Positions 1 to 5,268 of a DNA stretch of 10,520 nt are shown here, piece after piece. The stretch comes from an uncultured Christensenella sp. Lineage in GTDB: Bacteria > Bacillota > Clostridia > Christensenellales > UBA1242. Under the pieces are notes generated by a model, which did no database searches, was not told where the DNA came from, and saw only the letters and a list, made by a program, of their open reading frames with translations. How positions within the stretch are numbered: the stretch's first letter is position 1; every line of letters starts with the position of its first letter. Position numbers and translations under genes: made by a program. Where the stretch lies: NCBI GenBank assembly GCA_949295755.1, contig CASFMG010000125.1:1-10520 (forward strand). The letters are read 5' to 3'.

Positions 1-60
1 AAGTATTTACTTTCAAAAGAAATTAATAATAAAGAGAAGTTTACTTTCATGGAAATGAAG

Positions 61-89
61 AAAAAGACGTCGATTTTGATGTCTTTTTT
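61..89. terminator. Rho-independent terminator hairpin
   Basis: The arm AAAAAGACGTC (61-71) pairs with GATGTCTTTTT (78-88), with one G-U pair and a 6-base loop, and a T run ends at 89. The flanking A and T runs mean it could work in either direction. It probably closes a gene whose end lies at or left of the window edge. Confidence 0.65.
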
Positions 90-90
90 A

Positions 91-272
91 GCCAAAGCCG
101 GGAGCAACTTAGTTGCGGTCTGGCTCCGTCAGTAGCGAACCATCGACCCCCACTTATAACTGCCGCCATGTAAGCATGCGTGCAGTTGCCGTCGCTATCG
201 CTTGGTACAGGGTGCACCCTGATGCAAAGTTACACTTTGCGTGTTGAATATAATTCAACACAAGGTGGGGGA
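91..272. repeat. Compact GC-richer block of consecutive hairpins
   Basis: This stretch is clearly richer in G+C than its surroundings and codes for nothing I recognise. It contains GCAAC-tta-GTTGC (104-116) and a long imperfect hairpin AACTGC...GCAGTT (158-187). It also has the 12-base palindrome AGGGTGCACCCT (209-220), GCAAAGT-tac-ACTTTGC (224-240) and GTGTTGAAT-ata-ATTCAACAC (241-261). The outer sequences CCCCCACTT (147-155) and AAGGTGGGGG (262-271) are near-perfect inverted repeats, so 146-271 can fold as one branched unit. TAGCGA (133-138) and TCGCTA (192-197) can also pair. It lies between two terminators, outside any obvious transcript. A dispersed palindromic repeat (REP or MITE-like) or a structured RNA are both possible. 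Confidence 0.5.
136..153 (-). repeat. 18-bp duplicate of the tRNA-Ile T-arm/variable region
   Basis: The 18 bases CGAACCATCGACCCCCAC at 136-153 recur exactly at 330-347 inside tRNA-Ile. There they cover the T arm, the variable loop and part of the 3' anticodon stem. The match nearly continues (TTAT against CTTAT) and then stops. An 18-bp identity 194 bp away is not expected by chance. It could be a trace of recombination at the tRNA gene or part of a repeat that mimics a tRNA end. Confidence 0.7.
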
Positions 273-280
273 TAATAAAT

Positions 281-306
281 AAAAAAAGTAGTACTCATGT
301 ACTACT
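281..306 (-). terminator. Terminator of the tRNA-Ala-Ile operon
   Basis: On the minus strand AGTAGTAC-atga-GTACTACT (306 down to 287) is followed by seven T residues (287-281). It starts five bases after the CCA end of tRNA-Ile, so it is the natural end of that transcript. Confidence 0.85.
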
Positions 307-310
307 GTTG

Positions 311-387
311 TGGTAGAAGTGAATGGACTCGAACCATCGACCCCCACCTTATCAGGGTGGTGCTCTAACCTGCTGAGCTACACTTCT
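311..387 (-). tRNA. tRNA-Ile (GAT anticodon)
   Basis: This 77-base cloverleaf has acceptor strands AGAAGTG/CACTTCT in full pairing and a D arm with GCTC/GAGC. The anticodon stem CCACC/GGTGG surrounds the loop CTGATAA, giving anticodon GAT. The T loop starts with TTC. The discriminator base is A, and the 3' CCA is encoded at 313-311. It is the second gene of a two-tRNA operon, 17 bases after tRNA-Ala. Ile and Ala tRNAs usually sit together in 16S-23S spacers, but here they stand alone with no rRNA visible. Confidence 0.97.
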
Positions 388-404
388 ATATAAATATCGC
401 ATTT

Positions 405-481
405 TGGTGGAGATAGTCGGAATCGAACCGACGACCTCCTGCTTGCAAGGCAGGCGCTCTAGCCAGCTGAGCTAAACCCCC
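405..481 (-). tRNA. tRNA-Ala (TGC anticodon)
   Basis: This 77-base cloverleaf has the anticodon stem CCTGC/GCAGG around CTTGCAA, giving anticodon TGC, and a T stem GTCGG/CCGAC. The 3' CCA is encoded. The acceptor strands GGGGGTT and TATCTCC keep the G3-U70 wobble that is the identity element for alanyl-tRNA synthetase. They also have a second G-U at 5-68 and a T-T mismatch at 7-66, so this acceptor stem is weaker than usual. It is first in the operon, directly behind the promoter at 494-522. Confidence 0.97.
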
Positions 482-493
482 AAATGCTCAAAT

Positions 494-522
494 ATATTAC
501 CATTTATATTCTGCATTGTCAA
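494..522 (-). promoter_or_regulatory. Promoter of the tRNA-Ala-Ile operon
   Basis: On the minus strand a perfect -35 TTGACA (522-517) is followed by a 17-base spacer and the -10 TAATAT (499-494). Transcription would start about 5 bases before the first base of tRNA-Ala at 481. This is a textbook strong housekeeping sigma promoter. Confidence 0.85.
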
Positions 523-676
523 CAACTTTTTTGTTTTTTAATTGTTTTTTACGCATTTTTTTACTTTAATTTTTTAATAAATTCTATTGCAAATTGTTTA
601 TTCTCTTTTGTTAACATAAAAAATGCCAAATTTTACCACTTAAAAAACAACAAAATTTAACTCAAAAACTGAATAT

Positions 677-752
677 GCTAATGTAGCACAGTCGGTAGTG
701 CACCGCCTTGGTAAGGCGGAGGTCACGGGTTCAAGTCCCGTCATTAGCTCCA
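677..752 (+). tRNA. tRNA-Thr (GGT anticodon)
   Basis: This 76-base cloverleaf has acceptor strands GCTAATG/CATTAGC and a D arm GCAC/GTGC. The anticodon stem CCGCC/GGCGG surrounds TTGGTAA, giving anticodon GGT. The T stem is ACGGG/CCCGT with loop TTCAAGT. The discriminator is T, followed by an encoded CCA. It faces away from the Ala-Ile operon. The 195-base gap at 482-676 holds the Ala-Ile promoter, and no clear promoter for this gene could be picked out there. Its 3' side faces the integrase region, so it is the obvious candidate attachment site for that element, although no second copy of its 3' end was seen in the window. Confidence 0.97.
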
Positions 753-758
753 AAAACA

Positions 759-801
759 AAAATCGCTAAAAGCCTTATAAATAAAGGATTTTAGCGATTT
801 T
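759..801. terminator. Strong bidirectional terminator after tRNA-Thr
   Basis: AAAATCGCTAAAA (759-771) pairs fully with TTTTAGCGATTTT (789-801). An inner CCTT/AAGG pairing follows a single G-A mismatch, giving an 18-step stem with a 7-base loop. T-rich tracts flank both sides. It ends tRNA-Thr on the plus strand, and read from the other side it can stop the minus-strand toxin/immunity transcript. Confidence 0.85.
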
Positions 802-864
802 GTATTTTCAATTTTAGAGAGCACTAGTCTTTTTCAAAAATGCAATAGGTGTATTTTTAAGGCG

Positions 865-902
865 TTGTAGGTATCAATTTTTTTCATAAAAAAAACCTAC
901 AA
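865..902. repeat. Inverted repeat near the element's left end
   Basis: TTGTAGGT (865-872) pairs with ACCTACAA (895-902), and an inner T7/A7 pairing (878-884 with 888-894) continues the stem after a 5-base bulge. The left arm contains GTAGGTATCA, one base different from the tandem GTAGGTGTCA at 958-977. No T run follows on the minus strand, so a terminator role is unlikely. An integrase arm-site role is possible. Confidence 0.5.
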
Positions 903-957
903 TTGGAAATCTCAACTTTCGGTCTAAAACTCTCAAAAACTGCCCAAAACTGCTACC

Positions 958-977
958 GTAGGTGTCAGTAGGTGTCA
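958..977 (+). repeat. Tandem direct repeat GTAGGTGTCA x2
   Basis: GTAGGTGTCA occurs at 958-967 and again, abutting, at 968-977. A variant GTAGGTATCA lies at 867-876 and a partial ATAGGTGTAT at 844-853. Tandem 10-bp units on the tRNA side of an integrase with an arm-binding domain resemble arm-type integrase sites. The second copy supplies the stop codon of the gene that ends at 975. Confidence 0.55.
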
Positions 978-1208
978 AACTTTTTTGGGATATTTATCTT
1001 TTGGAACACTCTCATGAACCTTTAAATCTTCCTCGTTAACCAATATATCTGCAATATCTTTGCCTGAATAAAATTCAGAGAAAACAACTTGCCATTTCCC
1101 ATTGATTGGTTTTTCACTCATAATGGCACCAAAATCCCCAACTTTAACTCCTGCTTTTGTATAAGCAGGTTTTTCTTTAATTAATTCTACTAAATCTAAA
1201 TATTTCAT
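975..1208 (-). CDS. Small SH3-like putative immunity protein (DUF4926-like)
   Basis: This 77-residue soluble protein has no signal peptide or membrane segment. Its pattern (DLVELI near the start, GVKVGDFGAIM around residues 20-30, then WQVVFSEF, then ILVNEEDLKV) is the short five-strand barrel seen in DUF4926-type proteins, which often serve as immunity partners of polymorphic toxins. That assignment is from memory of the family pattern. The ATG has an excellent site, GGAGG, six bases upstream. It starts 12 bases after the stop of the toxin-like gene, the usual toxin-then-immunity order, and would be co-transcribed from 1828-1856. The C-terminal tail is lysine-rich, and its stop lies in the tandem repeat at 958-977. 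Without a neighbour one would only call it hypothetical. Confidence 0.6.
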   Translation of the reverse strand: MKYLDLVELIKEKPAYTKAGVKVGDFGAIMSEKPINGKWQVVFSEFYSGKDIADILVNEEDLKVHESVPKDKYPKKV

Positions 1209-1220
1209 AATGTCCTCCTT

Positions 1221-1760
1221 TTAATCTGCCAATGGTGTATTATTTGAAATTGTGCCTTTAGGTCTAACCATCCAACCTGAAGTAAATACAATATTTCTAC
1301 CATTCTTAACAAATTCAATATCTATATTGATTCTTTGCCCTTGTGTATCTAATTTCCCAAGTTTGTATTTACTATTACAATATTTTCGTGCAGCTTGTTG
1401 TTCATATTGTTCTTTTAAATATTGAGAATCTTTTGTTGTAAATCCCAGAATTTCAAACAAATCTCTTTTACCATTCCAAGCATATTTATCACTAAAAATA
1501 TAATCTGTAAATTTTTTTAAGTCACATTTTGCACTTGCATTAACATTTGAAATTGGTTTTGAAATGTTATTTGCGACACAATGACATTTCTCATGTTGTG
1601 GCAATACCGGTTTTAAAATATTATTAAACCAACAATTATCCAAAACTAAACATGTAGGACAATGCAATAATCCCATTGAAATATGTTTCCATTCCACCTA
1701 TCCGGCATAACTCACCATGCCATTTTCATCAATTTTAATTAAATCATCTAGTACTCCCAT
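1221..1760 (-). CDS. Toxin-like protein (MuF-type Cys motif plus DUF6883-like domain), interrupted by in-frame TAG
   Basis: The frame opens at ATG 1760, reads 20 codons, meets TAG at 1700-1698, and continues 158 more codons from GTG 1697 to the stop at 1221. The upstream ATG has an AAAGGAG site 12 bases away. The GTG has no usable site of its own, so the full product would be about 179 residues. The larger part has CPTC...CW...HEKCHC within its first 40 residues, a Cys/His cluster like those at the end of phage MuF head proteins. It then has a C-terminal half with FTDYIF, LGKLDTQGQRINIDI and VFTSGWMVRP, which resembles DUF6883, a domain known as a polymorphic-toxin tip. This suggests a toxin detached from its carrier. 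The next gene looks like its immunity partner. The TAG makes it a pseudogene unless read through, re-initiated or a sequencing error. Family assignment is moderate and activity is unknown. Confidence 0.6.
1698..1700 (-). other. In-frame TAG separating two parts of the toxin-like gene
   Basis: The codons run GCC GGA TAG GTG GAA TGG with no frame change. Residues before the stop (ending SYAG) and after it (VEWKHIS) read as one continuous N-terminus. TAG is a real stop elsewhere in the window, since prfB ends with it, so genome-wide recoding is unlikely. Confidence 0.85.
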
Positions 1761-1791
1761 ATTATATCAAATCTCCTTTAAAAATACAAAA

Positions 1792-1817
1792 GGTTGAAAA
1801 ATAAATTATTTTTAACC
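1792..1817 (-). terminator. Leader hairpin/terminator between integrase and toxin-like gene
   Basis: GGTT...AACC arms with an inner AAAAATA/TATTTTT pairing form an 11-bp stem with one bulged G. On the minus strand it is followed by TTTTGTATTTTT. It can end the xis-int transcript, but it also lies downstream of the toxin promoter and so could attenuate the toxin genes. Confidence 0.55.
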
Positions 1818-1827
1818 CTATATTTGC

Positions 1828-1856
1828 ATTATATCATTGAATTTTTATATATTCAC
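1828..1856 (-). promoter_or_regulatory. Putative promoter of the toxin/immunity pair
   Basis: On the minus strand a perfect -10 TATAAT (1833-1828) lies 17 bases after a weak -35 GTGAAT (1856-1851). The predicted leader is about 60 bases and includes the hairpin at 1792-1817 and the Shine-Dalgarno site at 1779-1773. Confidence 0.5.
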
Positions 1857-1881
1857 TAAACTGTGCTATAATTATTTGAGT

Positions 1882-3276
1882 TCACATTTCACAATCTTTT
1901 TCTTTTTTCTTTCTTGATTTTCTTTCTTCAAGTAATTGTTCAAGCAAATCATCATATTCTTCATCGGTCATATTTGAAAGCAAATCGTTCTTTTTAGTTT
2001 TTATTTCTTCTTGCCTTCGCTTTTCGTCTTCATATAGTTTTTCGTGCTTAATTTTTTCGTTTAACTTTTCTGTTGTATTTCGTATATATTCGTTATCAAC
2101 AGAATTATAAACAGTAATTGTTGTTTTCACATCACGATGACCTAAAAGTTGCTGGATTACTTTTGTATTTTCGTTCATCTCAAAAAGCATATTTGAAAAC
2201 GTATGTCTTAATCCATGAAAATGAATATTATATTTGTCAAGATTATGTCTTCTCTTAAATCTATCAAACACCATTCTACAACCAGAATATGTTCTAACAC
2301 TTCCGTCGTCATTTGCAAAAACATATGATGTTGGAGCAGTTAATTCTGCCGTTACATTTTTATTAGTCTTTTCTCTATTAGTTTGTTTTTCTTTCCAAGT
2401 TTGCAAAGTATCAACAACAATGTCTGTAATTGAAATTTCTCTAACACTACAAGTTGTTTTTGTGTCTCCAACAACAGTCACACGAGATAATACATTGCCT
2501 TCGCTGTCAAACTTTAGAATTTGTGTTATCCCTCTTTCAATTTTCAAAGTTTTATTTTTGAAGTTTACATTCTTCCATTGAAATGCACATACTTCACCAA
2601 TACGAAGCCCTGCGAACAACAAAAGAATACACATTGGTTTCAAAAAATTTGCTTCATCTTGATTTAATGCTGTAAGAAATTCTTTTCTTGCTTCTGGTGT
2701 TAATGCTTTATATCTATCCTGTCCACTATAAATTTTTCTATCTTTTATTTTAATAAGTATTTTTCGTGTTGGATTTTCTGTTACCCATTTATTATCTATA
2801 GCATATTCGAAAAATTGACCAATAAGATATTTATTCTTTTTTATAACATTCAAACTATATTCAGCGTCAATCAATTTATTGATAACCTGTTGGACAACAA
2901 AAGTATCTATTTGATAAACTTTCATATTTCCAATAATTGGTTCAATATGCAATCTAAAATTACGAATTATACCTTCAAAAGTTCGTGGAGTTACAGCACT
3001 CTTTTTAAATACTAAAAGCCACTCCGACATAAGTTCACCAAATGTTTTATGTTCAATAATTTCATAAGAATTATTTTTTATTCTTCCAGAAATCTCGCTT
3101 AACTTTTTAGCAACATCAGTTTGATTTTTCCCATATATAATCTTTTTCTTTTGTCTGCCTTTTTCATCATATCCAATAGTTATACTGCCTACCCATTTGC
3201 CATCACTTTTCCTTTGAAAAATGCTACCTTCACCATTTGTTCTTTTTGTTTTATTAAGAACTTTATTCTTAGTCAT
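1882..3276 (-). CDS. int: Tyrosine recombinase/integrase
   Basis: This 464-residue site-specific recombinase would integrate and excise the element. Residues 13-62 (NGEGSI...KWVGSITIGYDEKGR) form an AP2-like arm-binding domain of the type seen in Tn916-family and phage integrases. Residues 75-172 are the SAM-like core-binding domain, and about 190-400 is the catalytic domain. All catalytic residues are visible: R225 in GLRIGE, K273, H354 and R357 in HGLRH, H380 in LLGH and the nucleophile Y390. A charged K/E-rich tail at 400-464, probably helical, extends beyond the usual end. It starts inside the 3' end of the HTH gene (8-bp overlap ATGACTAA) with GAGGTG as ribosome site. It appears intact, unlike the toxin-like cargo. 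The exact family cannot be settled here. Confidence 0.95.
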   Translation of the reverse strand: MTKNKVLNKTKRTNGEGSIFQRKSDGKWVGSITIGYDEKGRQKKKIIYGKNQTDVAKKLSEISGRIKNNSYEIIEHKTFGELMSEWLLVFKKSAVTPRTFEGIIRNFRLHIEPIIGNMKVYQIDTFVVQQVINKLIDAEYSLNVIKKNKYLIGQFFEYAIDNKWVTENPTRKILIKIKDRKIYSGQDRYKALTPEARKEFLTALNQDEANFLKPMCILLLFAGLRIGEVCAFQWKNVNFKNKTLKIERGITQILKFDSEGNVLSRVTVVGDTKTTCSVREISITDIVVDTLQTWKEKQTNREKTNKNVTAELTAPTSYVFANDDGSVRTYSGCRMVFDRFKRRHNLDKYNIHFHGLRHTFSNMLFEMNENTKVIQQLLGHRDVKTTITVYNSVDNEYIRNTTEKLNEKIKHEKLYEDEKRRQEEIKTKKNDLLSNMTDEEYDDLLEQLLEERKSRKKKEKDCEM

Positions 3277-3526
3277 TTCGCACCTCGTTATTGTTGTTAT
3301 TTAGTGTTAGCCAAGTAACAAAATTAAGCACACTTACAACTTGTCTTTTGCCGACTTTTGTTGTTGGAAAATCTTTACTTCTAAGCAAAGTTCTTACATT
3401 ATCTCTACCAAGTCCAGTAATCTTTATTAAATCTTCACAGTCTAAAAAATCTTTACCATATTTCAAAGAAATTCTATTCACTTCATTTTGTATTAAGTCA
3501 TTTATGTTAATGTTTGTATTGTTCAT
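3269..3526 (-). CDS. Excisionase-like small HTH protein
   Basis: This 85-residue basic protein has a winged-helix/MerR-like HTH at residues 27-70. LDCEDLIKITGLGRDNVRTLLRS is recognisable as the helix-turn-helix, and VGKRQVV with a following tryptophan corresponds to the wing of excisionase/HTH_17 proteins. It sits directly upstream of the integrase and overlaps it by 8 bp, so the two are translationally coupled, the standard xis-int arrangement. The ATG has GGAGGG five bases upstream. The N-terminus and a run of five asparagines near the end are probably disordered. It probably bends DNA for excision and may also control its own operon through the inverted repeats upstream. A pure repressor role is the alternative. 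Confidence 0.75.
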   Translation of the reverse strand: MNNTNININDLIQNEVNRISLKYGKDFLDCEDLIKITGLGRDNVRTLLRSKDFPTTKVGKRQVVSVLNFVTWLTLNNNNNEVRND

Positions 3527-3569
3527 TTATCCCTCCAAATAAAACTAAAATTTCTTTCTATTACACGAA

Positions 3570-3599
3570 GTGCGAGAGAAAGCGCTTGCATTTTCGCAC
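3570..3599. repeat. Inverted repeat upstream of the HTH gene
   Basis: GTGCGA (3570-3575) pairs with TCGCAC (3594-3599), and the palindrome AAGCGCTT lies between them. It is locally GC-rich and 44 bases upstream of the gene start, a position suited to an operator or a recombination accessory site. Confidence 0.55.
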
Positions 3600-3614
3600 G
3601 CACGACAAAGTAAC

Positions 3615-3683
3615 ATCAGTTAAATATAAAAACTTGTTTTGCAAACTTGTTTGCATTTGCGTGAGCAAATATCTTTAACTGAT
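3615..3683. repeat. Cruciform-like repeat ATCAGTTAAA...TTTAACTGAT
   Basis: A perfect 10-bp inverted repeat (3615-3624 and 3674-3683) encloses two smaller hairpins, GCAAAC-tt-GTTTGC (3641-3654) and ATTTGC-gtga-GCAAAT (3655-3670). The motif AAACTTGTTT is repeated directly at 3630-3652. Such nested symmetry beside xis-int suggests an att, oriT or replication/operator site. Confidence 0.6.
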
Positions 3684-3768
3684 ATATCTAATTAAAAATT
3701 TTCTATTAACCTCTCTATTTCTAATCTCTATTTCTACATTTTTAAACTATGATTTTAATCACTAAATA

Positions 3769-3798
3769 TCGAAAATGGGTATCCCATTTCTCGAAAAT
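3769..3798. repeat. Hairpin framed by TCGAAAAT direct repeats
   Basis: AAATGGG-tat-CCCATTT (3773-3789) forms a 7-bp hairpin, and TCGAAAAT occurs both at 3769-3776 and at 3791-3798. Function unknown. It could be a recombinase core-type site or a small operator. Confidence 0.45.
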
Positions 3799-3834
3799 AA
3801 AGGAAGTAATTTTGAGTCAAAAATGTAACATAAT

Positions 3835-3861
3835 AAAAAGTCTTATTTTATAAGGCTTTTT
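3835..3861. terminator. Bidirectional terminator
   Basis: AAAAAGTCTTAT (3835-3846) pairs with ATAAGGCTTTTT (3850-3861) with one G-U pair and a 3-base loop. A or T runs lie at both ends. It insulates the element's xis-int operon from transcripts arriving from the tsaD side. Confidence 0.75.
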
Positions 3862-4206
3862 GTTACTTTTTTGCATTCAAAACGTTTCTTCCGCTTATCC
3901 TGTATATCGTCAAAGCAAAATCTGACTCGCTCGAAAACACAAAGATTTTTGTATTTTTTCGCTTCAACGATTTGCTTTTCCTCTTTCCCAAAAATTCTTG
4001 CAAGCAAGTATTTTCGGGAGCCCTGCGATTTATACAAAATCACATTTCATACTCTTTTTGTTTTTTATATCTCTCTAACTTGTTATAGAATTGCTTAAAG
4101 TTTTGTTATGTTGACACATCTAAAACCTTTGGCAGTGTAATACTTGCTTACAAGTATGCAAAGAAAAAAGGGTTACACATTGTAAACTTTTCTAAATATT
4201 AAAATT
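3862..4206. other. Non-coding stretch between element and tsaD
   Basis: Short open frames cross this region on both strands but none has a ribosome site or recognisable sequence. It contains AAGCAAGTATT (4002-4012) and its inverse AATACTTGCTT (4139-4149). It also has the hairpin ATACTTG-ctta-CAAGTAT (4140-4157) and a weak TTACA/TGTAA hairpin (4173-4185) followed on the minus strand by CCCTTTTTT, which may terminate the prfB-tsaD transcript. The element's right boundary may lie here. Confidence 0.4.
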
Positions 4207-5259
4207 TTATTTTATTCCAACAGTTGCTTTTGCAGTTAAATCTAAATCTGCAAAATTATTTTTTGCGAGAAGTTGATAATATGCTTGTGAACCAATCATT
4301 GCAGCATTGTCGGTGCACAAATTCAAACTTGGAGTATAGAGCTTTATCCCATTTTTTTCACATTCCATTGTTAATACTTCTTTCAGTTTGCTATTTGCTC
4401 CAACTCCACCAGCAACAACAAGTTTTGATTGGTTATATTTTTTAACGGCACTAATTGATTTATTTACAAGTTCGTCAACAACTTCTTTTTGAAAACTTGC
4501 GCAAACATCACATACATTTATATTCTCATTTTTTTGTTCTAAATTGTGCACATAATTTATTACGGCAGTTTTTATTCCACTAAAACTAAAATTAAAAGTG
4601 TTAGCCAAAATGTTTTTATGTGCAAATACAATATTTTCATTTCCTTCTTTTGCCATTTTATCAATTTTAGGTCCACCCGGATAACCCAGTCCAACCACTC
4701 TTGCAACTTTATCAAATGCTTCGCCAACTGCATCATCAACGGTTGAACCAATAAGTTCAATATCTAAATATGATTTTACATTGACTATTGCCGTATGTCC
4801 ACCACTAACAAGCAAACAAATAAAGGGTGGCTCTAAATCTTGATGTGTTAAATAATTGGCCGCAATATGTCCCCTTATATGACTAACTGCTAAAAGTGGT
4901 TTATTACTCATATATGCTAAACCTTTTGCAAAACTAACACCAACTAATAGAGCACCTAATAGTCCTGCACCGTATGTTACTGCAATTGCGTCAATATCTT
5001 CAATTTTTAAATTTGCTTTGCTTAATGCTTCATTGCAAACATTTGATATTGCAGTTATATGATTTCTTGAAGCGACTTCTGGAACAACTCCACCAAATCT
5101 TGTATGAATTTCTATTTGTGTTGCAATTATGTTTGAAAGAATTTTTCTTCCATTCTCCACTATTGCAACACTTGTTTCGTCACAACTAGATTCAATCGCC
5201 AATATTCTAACACATTTTTTATTTATTAAATCATTATATAATTTTTTGTCTATTTCCAT
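4207..5259 (-). CDS. tsaD: tRNA N6-adenosine threonylcarbamoyltransferase
   Basis: TsaD (Kae1/Gcp family) transfers the threonylcarbamoyl group made by TsaC to A37 of tRNAs that read ANN codons, in complex with TsaB and TsaE in the cytoplasm. At 350 residues it is of normal length. ILAIESSCDETS (19-30) opens the ASKHA fold. The metal-binding histidines H127 and H131 are in SHIRGH and D317 in CTDNAAMIG. LVSGGHT (150-156), GLGYPGGP (190-197), FSFSGIKTA and VAGGVGAN (282-289) are the nucleotide and substrate loops. An N-terminal extension of about 15 residues precedes the conserved start. The gene starts 9 bases after prfB, with AGGG around the prfB stop as its ribosome site. All catalytic residues are present. 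Its substrates probably include the tRNA-Ile and tRNA-Thr of this window. Confidence 0.97.
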   Translation of the reverse strand: MEIDKKLYNDLINKKCVRILAIESSCDETSVAIVENGRKILSNIIATQIEIHTRFGGVVPEVASRNHITAISNVCNEALSKANLKIEDIDAIAVTYGAGLLGALLVGVSFAKGLAYMSNKPLLAVSHIRGHIAANYLTHQDLEPPFICLLVSGGHTAIVNVKSYLDIELIGSTVDDAVGEAFDKVARVVGLGYPGGPKIDKMAKEGNENIVFAHKNILANTFNFSFSGIKTAVINYVHNLEQKNENINVCDVCASFQKEVVDELVNKSISAVKKYNQSKLVVAGGVGANSKLKEVLTMECEKNGIKLYTPSLNLCTDNAAMIGSQAYYQLLAKNNFADLDLTAKATVGIK

Positions 5260-5268
5260 AAATTTACC

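Larger units (their letters stand above)
840..3861 (-). mobile_element. Small integrase-bearing integrated element (boundaries approximate)
   Basis: All four genes here are on the minus strand: an excisionase-like HTH protein, a tyrosine integrase, a toxin-like protein and an immunity-like protein. The block sits between tRNA-Thr and a core operon (prfB-tsaD) and is flanked by short direct and inverted repeats. No conjugation, replication or structural phage genes are present, so it is either a minimal mobilisable islet or the remnant of a larger element. No duplicated att core was found, and the limits given are the span of the genes and repeats, not proven ends. Confidence 0.55.

Noticed and set aside
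1..135. Open frame from the window edge through the 61-89 hairpin to a stop at 133-135 (plus strand)
   Set aside because: It crosses a terminator-like hairpin and enters the structured repeat block. Other frames stop at 24-26 or 56-58, before the hairpin, so the real gene end, if any, cannot be chosen from this little sequence.
865..977. CRISPR-like array
   Set aside because: The repeat unit is only 10 bases with two perfect copies, there are no regular spacers and no cas genes.
1882..3526. Plus-strand ORFs of 65-115 codons over int and xis
   Set aside because: They are antisense shadows of a conserved integrase and HTH gene, without ribosome sites.
3843..4098. Short opposing ORFs of 66-75 codons between the element and tsaD
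   Set aside because: They have no ribosome site, low-complexity K/R/F-rich products, overlap each other on opposite strands and include the terminator at 3835-3861.
4111..4142. TTGACA followed by a TGTAAT box on the plus strand
   Set aside because: The spacer is 19 bases and the only downstream sequence is the 3' end of the opposite-strand tsaD, so there is nothing for it to transcribe.
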